A stretch of DNA of 64,000 nt from an uncultured Methanobrevibacter sp. (GTDB taxonomy: Archaea > Methanobacteriota > Methanobacteria > Methanobacteriales > Methanobacteriaceae). A program made the position numbers and the translations under genes. The stretch's first letter is position 1. Each line of letters begins with the position of its first letter. The stretch lies in assembly GCA_900314635.1 (NCBI GenBank), contig OMVY01000005.1, positions 120,388-184,387 on the forward strand, written 5' to 3'. Shown one piece after another: positions 17,363 through 26,110 of this stretch. The notes beneath the pieces were generated by a model, which worked only from the letters and a program-made list of their open reading frames with translations, was not told where the DNA came from and ran no database searches.

Positions 17363-17363
17363 T

Positions 17364-18389
17364 CTACATCTCCCCCTCATTCAAATCTGATTCATTCTCT
17401 TCCCCACTAGATCTTCCCAGTATAGGTTCAAGACGACCATACAGGAATTCTGTAAGTGGCAATGAAAGGAAAATACATTCATACACTCCAAAACAGAATG
17501 AAATAAGATTACTGCTGCCTGCAAATGCCATGAGATCTGTTTTCATAGCTGGAAACATGTATACCAATGGAGAAATTGCAGCCGCGTTCATACTCGCACT
17601 TCCGATTCCGCTTGCCATTGCAAATGCATATGGATGCAATATGTCAAGTGAAATAAGCACGCTTGCAAGGAAACTGATGTAAATAGTACCTATCATGGTT
17701 CCGATTACAAAAATTGCAAGCACTCCACGGGCTTCAGGTGAATCAAAGCCGTATTTATCTATAACTACTCCCAAGTTAGGCTCACGACAAATGGAACTTG
17801 TCATACCTATGGTCTCACGCTTGAATCCGAGAAGTAAAGCAATTGGCAATGCAAAGAATACAGTACCTAGATTACCAAGCTCCTGAAGCAAAAGCGCCGG
17901 ACCTACCTGAAAAATAACGCCTATAGACTGTCCGCTTGACACTGCAAGCTTTGCAATGAGAGGTCCTATGAATACAAGCATGGCACCTTGAGCCACCTTG
18001 GACTGGCGTCTGCCCACCAGGTCGAACTCACGGCCGAATATCTTGATAGGTTTCATTAAAAAGAGACCCAAGCCTAAAAGCATTGCATAAAGCAAAGGCA
18101 TGGTTAAAATTATCAATGTTGGAGGCACATGAAACTCTCTTGTACCAATCAATTCTGAAATGACGACAATGATGAGAACAACAAGGTGTAAACGGTACTC
18201 TCTCCATGGAGGCCGTTTCTTAATCGCCCTATCTGTTTTATCCCTAAAAGGGTGTTCTTCTGGAAAAGTAGCGATCTCCCCATACTTGTCAATTATTGAC
18301 TGATGCTGGTTTTCATCATTTTCAAAGATGTCATAGTCATCGTCATCATAAATGTCATAGTTCTTGGAATTATCTTGATCTTCTATAAT
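17364..18389 (-). CDS. DUF3100 family membrane transporter-like protein, non-canonical start
   Basis: About 341 aa. The DUF3100 core has eight or so membrane helices, with motifs LIGTREFHVPP, GLGLFLMKPIKI, GASM-like GSASMNAAA and FKRETIGMTSS. Reading upstream of the TTG at 18152, the frame keeps a clear protein signature: a first membrane helix (LHLVVLIIVVISEL), a basic stretch (IKKRPPWREYR) and an acidic, Asp-rich head. It reaches AAGGAG (18399-18404) with no ATG, GTG or TTG; ATT 18389 lies 9 nt from it. Either ATT starts translation or the 5' end has an indel. It is the first gene of the cluster. Confidence 0.7.
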   Translation of the reverse strand: MIEDQDNSKNYDIYDDDDYDIFENDENQHQSIIDKYGEIATFPEEHPFRDKTDRAIKKRPPWREYRLHLVVLIIVVISELIGTREFHVPPTLIILTMPLLYAMLLGLGLFLMKPIKIFGREFDLVGRRQSKVAQGAMLVFIGPLIAKLAVSSGQSIGVIFQVGPALLLQELGNLGTVFFALPIALLLGFKRETIGMTSSICREPNLGVVIDKYGFDSPEARGVLAIFVIGTMIGTIYISFLASVLISLDILHPYAFAMASGIGSASMNAAAISPLVYMFPAMKTDLMAFAGSSNLISFCFGVYECIFLSLPLTEFLYGRLEPILGRSSGEENESDLNEGEM

Positions 18390-18911
18390 AACCTTCCACT
18401 CCTTAATAAAAAAATTAAAATTAAGTCAAAATTTAAAGTTAAAAAAATTATTTATAAAATTAATTAATAATTCAACATTTATAAATCAATCTATTTTGCT
18501 TTAAAAATTTCACAAAATGAGAATAAAAATAATTGAAAAATTTAACTGGCTGAAAAATTATAAAAAAGGAAAATAAGGACTAAAAAGACTTTAAATAAAA
18601 ATCAAATAATTTGGAAAAATATGAAATAAAAATTTAAGTTCATAAAATAAGAACAAAAATAACTAAAAATTCAAGTGAAAAAATATTTGAAAAAAACAAT
18701 CTAAAAAAAATAGTTGACAATTAAATATGAAACTACACAAAATGTGAACTAAATTGCAGCAATCATGAAAAAAAAATTAAATAAAAAATTGATTAAAAAA
18801 AAACCGAATGAAATAAATTAAAAAAAATTGATTTTAAAAATCAATAAAACAAATTAAAAAGAAAATATAGGGTCGAAAATCTGATAGGAATTAAATGTTA
18901 AAAATAAAAAA
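18390..18911. other. A-rich intergenic region upstream of the metabolic cluster
   Basis: About 520 bp, extremely A-rich on the plus strand. It holds the AAGGAG site (18399-18404) and TATA-like AAATTATTTATAAAATT near 18446 in the direction of the cluster. I see no open frame or stable hairpin in the rest. Confidence 0.5.
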
Positions 18912-20165
18912 TCAATCCAGATTCATGCGAATTAAAGGCTTTGCCAAGTGTCTTCGAGCAGATACAGGAGTTTCATAGAACATACCCTCTGTCAAATCAC
19001 GTTTAACATGTTCCTTGATTTTCTCATCAGATTTAATGGTCTTACCACAATGCTTGCATTTAAATCCCTTATTTCGTCCAGCAGAAGTCATTCTCTTGCC
19101 GCACTGGCAAATAGGATTCTTATAAACAACATCATTCAAATCAATTACTTGGAATTTCTCGATATTGAAAGTGTTCTCCCTACCGATTCCTCCATACAAT
19201 TCCACAACATCCCCAGCTGATAATTTTGAAACCGTCTTTCTAAAGGATTTTGTAGGCTCATATGCAGCACATTCAATCTCTGAAGATTCGTCAAATAGGG
19301 TGAAAAACATATGCCCTCCTTCAATTACGTGAGGCTTATCCTTCACTTCGCCACGTATCTTATAGCATGAATACTGCTTCATATCAGCTATGCATTCGAC
19401 ATCCTGGATATGCATGTCAGTATGTTGATTGGTCTTGAAGATTTGAAAATCAGCTATGTTCTCATTTGGAACAACCATGTCATAAGCCTTTTTCAGAACT
19501 TCCGGATTATTGGCTCTTATTCCATATAAAACAGGACAAGGTGTTTTCGGCTCGATTGCCAAATATTTGCCGTCAATGTTTTCAAAAGTTTCAGGAAAAG
19601 TCTCCTTATCCATTTCATAAACTGAATCATAATCAATTTTTCTCAACTGTCCGAATTTTTCACTTTCACGGTATGCAAGAAGCTCATAAGTATAATCCTC
19701 AAGAGGACATGAAATTGCAGCAATGGATCCTATGATTCCCCTGCCTTTTTTAAACTTGTGAATCTCGGCGCCTATTTCACCTGCAAACTCTTCAGCCTCT
19801 TCTATTGAAATAATGGAATAAATAGCTTTAAGAGAATAGTCAACCATTGATGGAGTGATTTCTCCTTTATAAAAAACAACTCCGGGATTGGTATTTTCAC
19901 AATCAAACATTGACAAGCGGGACACATAGTCCAGAACTATTTCCTTGGCAAGAGCAATGTCTTGGTCCAGGCTTAATTTAAAAGATACTCCCCCATTTCC
20001 CCTTGTTTTAAATGGAGCAAATGGATTTAAACGAATAAGTCGAGGAAAGTCTTCGATTTCTATTGCATTCCTTTCAAATTCGTTTAGAATGCTTGATGCC
20101 AGATAAGTTGTACACATTCCATCCGGAGAGTCTGTATCGTCAATACCTATATAAAAATAATCCAT
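18912..20165 (-). CDS. tiaS: tRNA(Ile2) 2-agmatinylcytidine synthetase
   Basis: 417 aa, normal for TiaS, which attaches agmatine to C34 of the AUA-reading tRNA-Ile using ATP. The N-terminus has the diagnostic GIDDTDSPDGMCTTYLA and NPFAPFKTRGNGGVS. A catalytic region with FKKGRGIIGSIAAIS (near 158), an OB-fold (about 265-345) and a C-terminal zinc ribbon (CQCGKR...CKHCGK, near 350-378) follow. It is essential in archaea. It is divergent from the HTH gene at 20335 across repeated palindromes. Confidence 0.95.
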   Translation of the reverse strand: MDYFYIGIDDTDSPDGMCTTYLASSILNEFERNAIEIEDFPRLIRLNPFAPFKTRGNGGVSFKLSLDQDIALAKEIVLDYVSRLSMFDCENTNPGVVFYKGEITPSMVDYSLKAIYSIISIEEAEEFAGEIGAEIHKFKKGRGIIGSIAAISCPLEDYTYELLAYRESEKFGQLRKIDYDSVYEMDKETFPETFENIDGKYLAIEPKTPCPVLYGIRANNPEVLKKAYDMVVPNENIADFQIFKTNQHTDMHIQDVECIADMKQYSCYKIRGEVKDKPHVIEGGHMFFTLFDESSEIECAAYEPTKSFRKTVSKLSAGDVVELYGGIGRENTFNIEKFQVIDLNDVVYKNPICQCGKRMTSAGRNKGFKCKHCGKTIKSDEKIKEHVKRDLTEGMFYETPVSARRHLAKPLIRMNLD

Positions 20166-20170
20166 ATGAT

Positions 20171-20268
20171 CAGTTTCCTAAAAATTCAATCACTAACAAG
20201 TGAAAAATAAATAATCAAACAGTTTCCTAAAAATTCAATCACTTACAAAAGTGAAAATTAAATAGTCA
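20171..20268. promoter_or_regulatory. 49-bp direct repeat with palindromes, candidate operator
   Basis: Two copies of a 49-bp unit start at 20171 and 20220 (CAGTTTCCTAAAAATTCAAT...). Each carries an inverted repeat: TCACT-AACA-AGTGA at 20190-20203 and TCACTT-ACAA-AAGTGA at 20239-20254, about 50 bp apart. They lie between tiaS and the divergent HTH regulator gene, a classic place for an autoregulatory operator. Function is inferred. Confidence 0.6.
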
Positions 20269-20334
20269 ATTTTATATTATTTAAACATATATTATTATAT
20301 AAGTCATAATTATTAAAAATTGCGAGGTATTAAA

Positions 20335-21318
20335 ATGCCAATACAAAATCGAAATCAGCTTTTGCAAAACATATATCAATTATTAAACAAGGAGGGCTTT
20401 GAAACTTCCAACATATATGACCACAGTTGTTTCGATTTGGTAGCTCGTAAAAAATTGCTTATTTTGCTTTTGAAAGCCCTTGTGAATATTGATACTCTAA
20501 ATGAAGCACATGCCGAAGAGATAAGGCAGATTTCAAAAGTTTTCCTGGCTTCTCCAATCATTGTAGGCATGAAATCCAAAAACCATATCCTTGAAGAGGA
20601 TGTTGTTTATGAAAGGCATGGTTTGCCTGCCATTGGCCTTGAAACATTGAAGAACATGATTGTCTATGACGAATACCCTGAGATACTGGCAGACCGTGGA
20701 GGATATTATGTCAAAATCAACGGAAATGTATTGAGAGAATACAGGGAGGAATATTCCCTTTCATTAAAGGATCTGGCAGACCTTGCACATGTATCCAGAG
20801 CTACAATGTACAAGTACGAAAATGGAATTGTCAGAGCCAATACGGAAACAGCCATGGCTTTAGAAGAGATATTGAATACTAAAATCACTCTGGATATCGA
20901 TTTATTCGAGCCTTACAACCAGGACATTAAACTGAAAGCGGATAAAACCGACTTGAGCAAAAGCCTTGGAAGCAATGCTAAAGACCTGGCCAAACTGGGA
21001 TTTGGAGTTGTATCCACTAATAAAAGCCCATTTGACGCACTTGCAAAGGCAGAAATAGCTACAAAAAAGGACAATAAGAATCCGTTGATTGGAAATATCA
21101 ATGTTCAAAATGAAGAGAACATAAAAACATTGAAGAAAATGGCTGTAAGCCTTAAGGATTTAGCGCTTGTTACTTCAACAGACTCATTCTTCATATTGAA
21201 AGATGACAAGATCCAGGATGCGATAGATGGCATTCCCGTTATTAAATCCTGGGAAATGAAGGAATTTGACCATTCTGATGAGTTTTTAAAATTGATTAAG
21301 GAAAGAAAGAACACATGA
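20335..21318 (+). CDS. archaeal HTH-type transcriptional regulator
   Basis: 327 aa. The N-terminal half (KEGFETSNIYDHSCFDLVARK) is the archaeal putative-regulator domain with a nuclease-like fold. An HTH_3 (Cro/CI-type) domain follows at residues about 130-185 (LREYREEYSLSLKDLADLAHVSRATMYKYE in outline). The C-terminal part (about 200-327) has alternating helices and strands and may be a sensor. ATG 20335 follows GAGGT; the upstream TTG 20320 is rejected. The regulated genes are unknown. Confidence 0.85.
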   Translation: MPIQNRNQLLQNIYQLLNKEGFETSNIYDHSCFDLVARKKLLILLLKALVNIDTLNEAHAEEIRQISKVFLASPIIVGMKSKNHILEEDVVYERHGLPAIGLETLKNMIVYDEYPEILADRGGYYVKINGNVLREYREEYSLSLKDLADLAHVSRATMYKYENGIVRANTETAMALEEILNTKITLDIDLFEPYNQDIKLKADKTDLSKSLGSNAKDLAKLGFGVVSTNKSPFDALAKAEIATKKDNKNPLIGNINVQNEENIKTLKKMAVSLKDLALVTSTDSFFILKDDKIQDAIDGIPVIKSWEMKEFDHSDEFLKLIKERKNT

Positions 21319-21411
21319 TTCTAAAGAATAGTGAACATCCTTTTTCAAAAATGATTTTTTAAAAAAATTTAGAAGCAAAATTTTCCAGGAAATTAAAAAG
21401 GAATCGATAAA

Positions 21412-21579
21412 ATGGAATTAACTATAAAACAAATCATGATTTTGATGGCAGTAGGCATTATCTTAGTAGTTTTAATCACTCTTTTTACAAACAAGTTAAA
21501 CCCACTATTAATCATTCTTGCAGTAGCAGCAGCTATTTTAATAGTGCTAAATGCAATTTTAATGACAAAAAGGAAATAA
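21412..21579 (+). CDS. 55-aa two-TM membrane peptide
   Basis: A short open frame after the regulator gene: MELTIKQIMILMAVG..., two hydrophobic helices split by TNKLNP, and a basic end (TKRK). A GGA is 6-8 nt before the ATG, and a strong hairpin terminator follows, which both support a real gene. It probably shares the regulator's transcript. Function unknown. Confidence 0.55.
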   Translation: MELTIKQIMILMAVGIILVVLITLFTNKLNPLLIILAVAAAILIVLNAILMTKRK

Positions 21580-21630
21580 TCTAGGGAAAACAACTGCCAA
21601 ATATAGTTCTAACATTAAAAAAATAAGTAA

Positions 21631-21660
21631 AATAATAGTTAAAAACTATTATTTTTTTAA
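21631..21660. terminator. bidirectional terminator
   Basis: AATAATAGTT (21631-21640) pairs with AACTATTATT (21644-21653) across AAA, followed by T7. It lies between the small membrane gene and the convergent gene ending at 21692. Confidence 0.75.
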
Positions 21661-21691
21661 TTTAAAAAATAGTGAAATACTAATACTTTTT

Positions 21692-22498
21692 TTACATCTT
21701 ATTCAATACGCCAAAGGTCTCTTCAGCTTCATGCTCGGATGCTATTCCAATAGCCACCATATCTGCATAGTCCAAAGTCTTTAAGAATTCAAAAGCTTCC
21801 TGAGGCCTTTGAATACCAACGGCAAGTATCTTATTGATAATCACTTTCTTATCCAGCTCCTTAAGCATGAGAGCCAATTGGTCCTTTTCATCATCTAAAA
21901 ATTGAGGACAATCCATCATATAAGCTACTTTGTTTACAGGAATCATATAATAGTCAAATAATCCCTTATCTTCAACAAGAGGAGATTCTAAAAGTTTTTG
22001 AGAAGTTTTAAACGGAAAAGAAGTGATTAATCCTGCTGAAATTCCAGTATCATTGATCTTATCCAAAATGCCCATCAAAAAATCCCAATCATAATCATCC
22101 ACCAAAAACTCGTCAATAAGCATTACTGCATTATCATATTGTGATAATTTCTCAATGTCCTCATCGATTGTGGCTTCTTCTCTTGCCTGCTTGTAATTTG
22201 GCATGACATAATTCATGTCAGTCTTTCCAAGGGTGGATACGACCTGCATTTCAACACCATTTTCACAGGCGATGTCAAATGCCTCGCATACACTTCCAAA
22301 ATTAGCTAGATTAATACTTCTAACACCACATTCATAGGATTTTTCTATGATTTTTGAAACATTGTTTGGATTTCTAAGCAAATCGAGGTTGTACAGACGA
22401 GTCCTGTGACCAAAATAGGAATCAGCTAAAAATGGAGCATTTCCCAATATTACAGGAGAAATGTGTTTTCCTTTAAATTCAAAATCTTCATTAAAAAT
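21692..22498 (-). CDS. hypothetical TIM-barrel protein, unclear start
   Basis: About 268 aa with an aldo/keto-reductase-like or radical-free TIM-barrel look (KKVIINKILAVGIQRP, ADMVAIGIASEHEAEETF). No catalytic tetrad is certain. The only canonical in-frame start, TTG 22447, cuts into a sensible N-terminus (FEFKGKHISPVILGN). Further upstream the frame meets AAGGTG (22504-22509) and two ATT codons (22501, 22498). ATG 22491 is out of frame and would need one added base. Function unknown. Confidence 0.6.
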   Translation of the reverse strand: MFNEDFEFKGKHISPVILGNAPFLADSYFGHRTRLYNLDLLRNPNNVSKIIEKSYECGVRSINLANFGSVCEAFDIACENGVEMQVVSTLGKTDMNYVMPNYKQAREEATIDEDIEKLSQYDNAVMLIDEFLVDDYDWDFLMGILDKINDTGISAGLITSFPFKTSQKLLESPLVEDKGLFDYYMIPVNKVAYMMDCPQFLDDEKDQLALMLKELDKKVIINKILAVGIQRPQEAFEFLKTLDYADMVAIGIASEHEAEETFGVLNKM

Positions 22499-22701
22499 AA
22501 TAACACCTTAAGCAATTGATTTAATTAAACATAGTTTGTTTAATAATTTATTTAAAATATTGGTTATGGAAAAAATATATACAAAAAATTAATTTAATAT
22601 TGGTTATTGAAAAAAAAAACAAATACAATAAAAATAATTTAAAAAAATACTAGAAAAAGAATTTAAAAATAAATTAGTTAAAAAATTTTAAAAAATCAAG
22701 T

Positions 22702-23154
22702 TTACGCTCCTTGCAGAAAATGAATTTCCTGACCTAAATATTCCACATTATCCACATGCAGCACATATACAGTATGATTAGCATCCACCAATGTTCTATT
22801 CTCGAGAATATTGCATGAGAATGTTTGTGTGATATAAGCATCTGTAACATATTCCGAATGCAGTTTTCGAGCATCCTGGGAATCCATTACTATTATGGCG
22901 CCTTCAGAGTGGAAAACGCTTTTAGATCCAAGGGATTCCATCCATTCAAGGGTTTCATTATCATACCCCTCATAATAAGAATATTTTTTAATATCCTCAA
23001 CCACGCTTTCAAGGCTCAGAGGTCCTTCAGTGGATGCATTCAATATGACCTTGTCCTTTGAATCTGCCTCTTCCGGGTAAGAAACGTATACTGCAAAAAC
23101 AGCTGCCAAAACAATTATCAATCCGATCAACATGGCCAGAACTCTTTTTTCCAT
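22702..23154 (-). CDS. exported or membrane-anchored hypothetical protein
   Basis: 150 aa with a basic N-terminus and one hydrophobic helix (VLAMLIGLIIVLAAVFAVYV, residues 5-24), then an extracellular domain of about 120 residues with no lipobox. The only Cys is in FSCNIL. GGGGG lies 6 nt before ATG. It is next to fdhD in the same direction, but a functional link is not evident. Confidence 0.6.
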   Translation of the reverse strand: MEKRVLAMLIGLIIVLAAVFAVYVSYPEEADSKDKVILNASTEGPLSLESVVEDIKKYSYYEGYDNETLEWMESLGSKSVFHSEGAIIVMDSQDARKLHSEYVTDAYITQTFSCNILENRTLVDANHTVYVLHVDNVEYLGQEIHFLQGA

Positions 23155-23195
23155 AAGAATCCCCCAATATTAAAAGATTTAAAAATCATTAAAAA

Positions 23196-23981
23196 CTATT
23201 TATCCAGTTCAATCCTCTCATAAGCATTATACAAATTAAAACGATTGTCCCGTACAAATCCAACCATTGTGATATTGCCTTTTTTAGCTATTTCATAACC
23301 TGAACCTGCAGGAGCCGCATTTGACACTAAAATAGGAATGCCAACCCGGACAATCTTTATAAGCATGTCCGCAGGCATTCTGCCACTATAGCAGACATAT
23401 GAACGTGATAAGTCAAAACCGGCCTTGGCGGCGGCTCCGATTACCTTATCAACAGCTACATGACGGCTTACATCCTCACGGGTAATGAATTGGTCTTTAT
23501 AAACCAGCTGAGCTACATGAACGCTTCCAGTTTCCTGCCAGATGCTAGCTTTAGCTGTCAATCTTTTCATGTTTTCTATTATGTCGCTTGCTTTGACAGT
23601 CAAATCAGAGCCAATAGGCTGAATATTCTTAAGTTCAGACCTCCAACCCCCTGCACTGTCAGACATTACGCTTTGATAACCTAGAATATCAGACTCGCTT
23701 TCAATTTCCACATGCGCCTTATGGGAAAGCTTGGTTTTAACCACAACATTCTTTCCATCGATTTCAATGCGTTCTATATCATCAACAGATTTTACAAGGC
23801 CGTCGCCCAGACAATAGCCAACAGCAAAATCATCCAAATCTTCAGGATATGTGGAAAACTTACGTGGAGGAAGGTCATCTATGTGAAAAACAATGTTTTC
23901 GTCTTGAACTGTCTTTTCCATTACTTCCTCATATTTTCCCTCTTTCCATCGCATAGCTGGAATCTCTTTAATAAAATTCAT
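23196..23981 (-). CDS. fdhD: FdhD-like protein lacking the catalytic cysteine motif
   Basis: 261 aa, full family length. FdhD/FdsC transfers sulfur from IscS to the molybdenum or tungsten cofactor of formate dehydrogenase. Family signatures are present: AVGYCLGDGLV (near 55), REDVSRHVAVDKVIGAA (near 175), YVCYSGRMPADM and SNAAPAGSGYEIAKK. The exposed loop that normally carries CxxC (near residue 105-112) reads SVMSDSAGGW, with no Cys. It may therefore act as a cofactor-binding chaperone rather than a sulfurtransferase. AGTGAT precedes the ATG. Confidence 0.85.
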   Translation of the reverse strand: MNFIKEIPAMRWKEGKYEEVMEKTVQDENIVFHIDDLPPRKFSTYPEDLDDFAVGYCLGDGLVKSVDDIERIEIDGKNVVVKTKLSHKAHVEIESESDILGYQSVMSDSAGGWRSELKNIQPIGSDLTVKASDIIENMKRLTAKASIWQETGSVHVAQLVYKDQFITREDVSRHVAVDKVIGAAAKAGFDLSRSYVCYSGRMPADMLIKIVRVGIPILVSNAAPAGSGYEIAKKGNITMVGFVRDNRFNLYNAYERIELDK

Positions 23982-24301
23982 AAAATCACTTTTAAAACTT
24001 TATTTCATTCCTATATTTTTATTTAAAATTATTTAAAAATTTGTAAAGTAAACAAAAAAATTATGCTACAAAAATAGTCAAATGAACAATTGAAAAAAAA
24101 TTTTTATAAAATATAACAATTATTAAATAATAGATTACTCATAAATAATATTATTATGAAGTATCTAGATTTATAATCACTATCTAAGGACATCTTAGTA
24201 AAATAAAGAATTTCATAAAAACTAAGAACGCTTAGAATCACTTACTACAGATATTTTATTCTTAAAAATTACTAATTATTAAAAAAACAAATGGTGAGAA
24301 G
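23982..24301. promoter_or_regulatory. serA upstream region with paired CTAAG inverted repeats
   Basis: This 320-bp divergent gap holds CTAAG-GACAT-CTTAG (24184-24198) and CTAAG-AACG-CTTAG (24222-24235), centres about 38 bp apart, plus TATA-like TTTTTATAAAATATAAC near 24102-24118. The pair could be an operator or two small RNA hairpins in the serA leader. Confidence 0.5.
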
Positions 24302-25882
24302 ATGAAAGCCCTTGTTGCTGATTCATTAAATGAAAAAGGTATTGAAAAATTACAAAAAGTCTGTGATGTTGTAGTGGATACCAGCATCACTCCTGAAGAA
24401 TTACTCGAAACTATAAACGAATATGACGCTATTCTTGTTAGAAGCAGAACTAAGGTAACCAAAGAGGTTATCGAAAAGGCGGAAAACCTGAAAATCATAG
24501 CAAGAGCAGGCGTAGGTGTGGACAACATCGATGTGGCAGCAGCTACTGAAAAAGGTATCATGGTAGTCAACGCGCCTGAATCCACAACCATTACCGTAGC
24601 AGAACATACCATGGGACTGATATTATCAGCTATCCGCAAAATCGCAGTTGCTGACGAATCAACAAAAGCTGGAAAATGGGAGAAGAAACGATTCATGGGT
24701 ATGGAGCTTAAAGGCAAGACCCTTGGAGTAATTGGTATGGGAAGAATCGGATCCCAGGTAGTTAAAAGATGCCAGGCTTTTGAAATGGATGCTATTGCAT
24801 ATGACCCTTACCTGCCACCTCATGTTGCAGAAGACATGGGAGTGAAATTATATGAAGAACAGGATGATGTATTGAAAAGAGCAGACATCATTACAATCCA
24901 CGTTCCTTTAACTGAAGAAACCAGACACTCAATTTCCACCGAAGAATTCAAAATCATGAAGGACACAGCCCTCATCTTCAATGCTGCTCGTGGCGGAGTT
25001 ATTGATGAAGATGCATTATATACCGCCTTAAAAGAAGGAGAAATCTCTGGTGCAGGACTTGACGTATATGAAGACGAGCCTGCAAAGGAAAATAAATTGT
25101 TCGAACTTGACAACATAGTCTGCACACCTCACATTGCAGCTTCCACAAAAGAAGCTCAAGCGGCAGCAGCTGTCATCGTAGCAAATGAAGTAATAGACTG
25201 TTTCGAAGGAAACACTCCTAACAACATCATCAATATGCCTCGTATTGATACTAGCGGATTCAGTCAAACCACTGAATATCTGGAAGTTTGTGAAAAATTA
25301 GGAAGCTTCCTGACCCAGTATGTTAAAAAGAACCCTATTAAAGAATTAAATATCACATACAAGGGAGAAATCACAAAACTTCAAAACAAGGAGCTCTTCA
25401 AGAGAACCATTCTCCAAGGAGTATTGAATCCTATCACTGAAAGTCCGGTAAGTGCTGTAAACGCTACTTCCGTAGCTGAATCCAGAGGCATTACCATTAA
25501 AGAAGCTGAAGCTGAAGAAAGCGATGGCTATGAAACATTAATTGAAGTTAAAGCAATAACTGAAAAAGGAGTATCCTCAGTTGAAGGTACTTTCCTTCAT
25601 GAAGTAACCATTACCAAAATCAATGGATACAAAGTGGACGTAAAACCAGAAGGATACATGTTCATTGCCAAATACAAGGACATTCCAGGAAGCATCGGCG
25701 CTATCGGAACAATATTCGGCCAGGAAAAAATCAACATCGGCATCATGCAGGTTGGAAGAGACATCACAGGCGGAGAAGCAATCATGGTTCTCACCTTGGA
25801 TACTGAAGCCACCCCTGATGTTACCAACAAGGTCAAAGAATTAGACCAAGTTAAAGATGCTACAGGAATAAATCTTTTATAA
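24302..25882 (+). CDS. serA: D-3-phosphoglycerate dehydrogenase
   Basis: 526-aa long-form SerA, first step of serine synthesis (3-phosphoglycerate to 3-phosphohydroxypyruvate with NAD). The Rossmann motif is [13 protein letters not shown] near residue 143. The catalytic Arg/Glu/His appear in [19 protein letters not shown] and [13 protein letters not shown]. An intervening ASB-type domain (about 310-450) and a C-terminal ACT domain ([17 protein letters not shown], about 455-526) allow serine feedback. GGTGAGA precedes ATG, and a terminator follows at once. Confidence 0.95.
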   Translation: MKALVADSLNEKGIEKLQKVCDVVVDTSITPEELLETINEYDAILVRSRTKVTKEVIEKAENLKIIARAGVGVDNIDVAAATEKGIMVVNAPESTTITVAEHTMGLILSAIRKIAVADESTKAGKWEKKRFMGMELKGKTLGVIGMGRIGSQVVKRCQAFEMDAIAYDPYLPPHVAEDMGVKLYEEQDDVLKRADIITIHVPLTEETRHSISTEEFKIMKDTALIFNAARGGVIDEDALYTALKEGEISGAGLDVYEDEPAKENKLFELDNIVCTPHIAASTKEAQAAAAVIVANEVIDCFEGNTPNNIINMPRIDTSGFSQTTEYLEVCEKLGSFLTQYVKKNPIKELNITYKGEITKLQNKELFKRTILQGVLNPITESPVSAVNATSVAESRGITIKEAEAEESDGYETLIEVKAITEKGVSSVEGTFLHEVTITKINGYKVDVKPEGYMFIAKYKDIPGSIGAIGTIFGQEKINIGIMQVGRDITGGEAIMVLTLDTEATPDVTNKVKELDQVKDATGINLL

Positions 25883-25886
25883 TTAA

Positions 25887-25920
25887 TTAGAATTCATTGA
25901 ATTCTAATACTTTTTTTTAT
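25887..25920 (+). terminator. serA terminator
   Basis: TTAGAATTC (25887-25895) pairs with GAATTCTAA (25899-25907) across ATT, followed by TACTTTTTTTT, five bases after the serA stop. The rest of the gap to 26110 is AT-rich without a gene. Confidence 0.8.
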
Positions 25921-26110
25921 TTTTTTAAATTTTAACTGCTTTTTAAAATTAATTTATTAAAAAAACTATTTTTCCAATTAAAAAAAAATATTATTCGGTT
26001 AATTAATTAAAAAACACTTAAAAAATTTTTAATTAAAAAACACTGAAATAAAACTTAATAAAAAAAGAAAAAAACACCAAGATACTAAAAAAAGTAAAAA
26101 CTAAAAATAA

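Noticed and set aside
18912..20165. Any tRNA gene near the tRNA-modifying enzyme genes
   Set aside because: No GTTC-type T-loop with a flanking acceptor stem was seen, and no GC-rich stretch of tRNA length occurs in the window.
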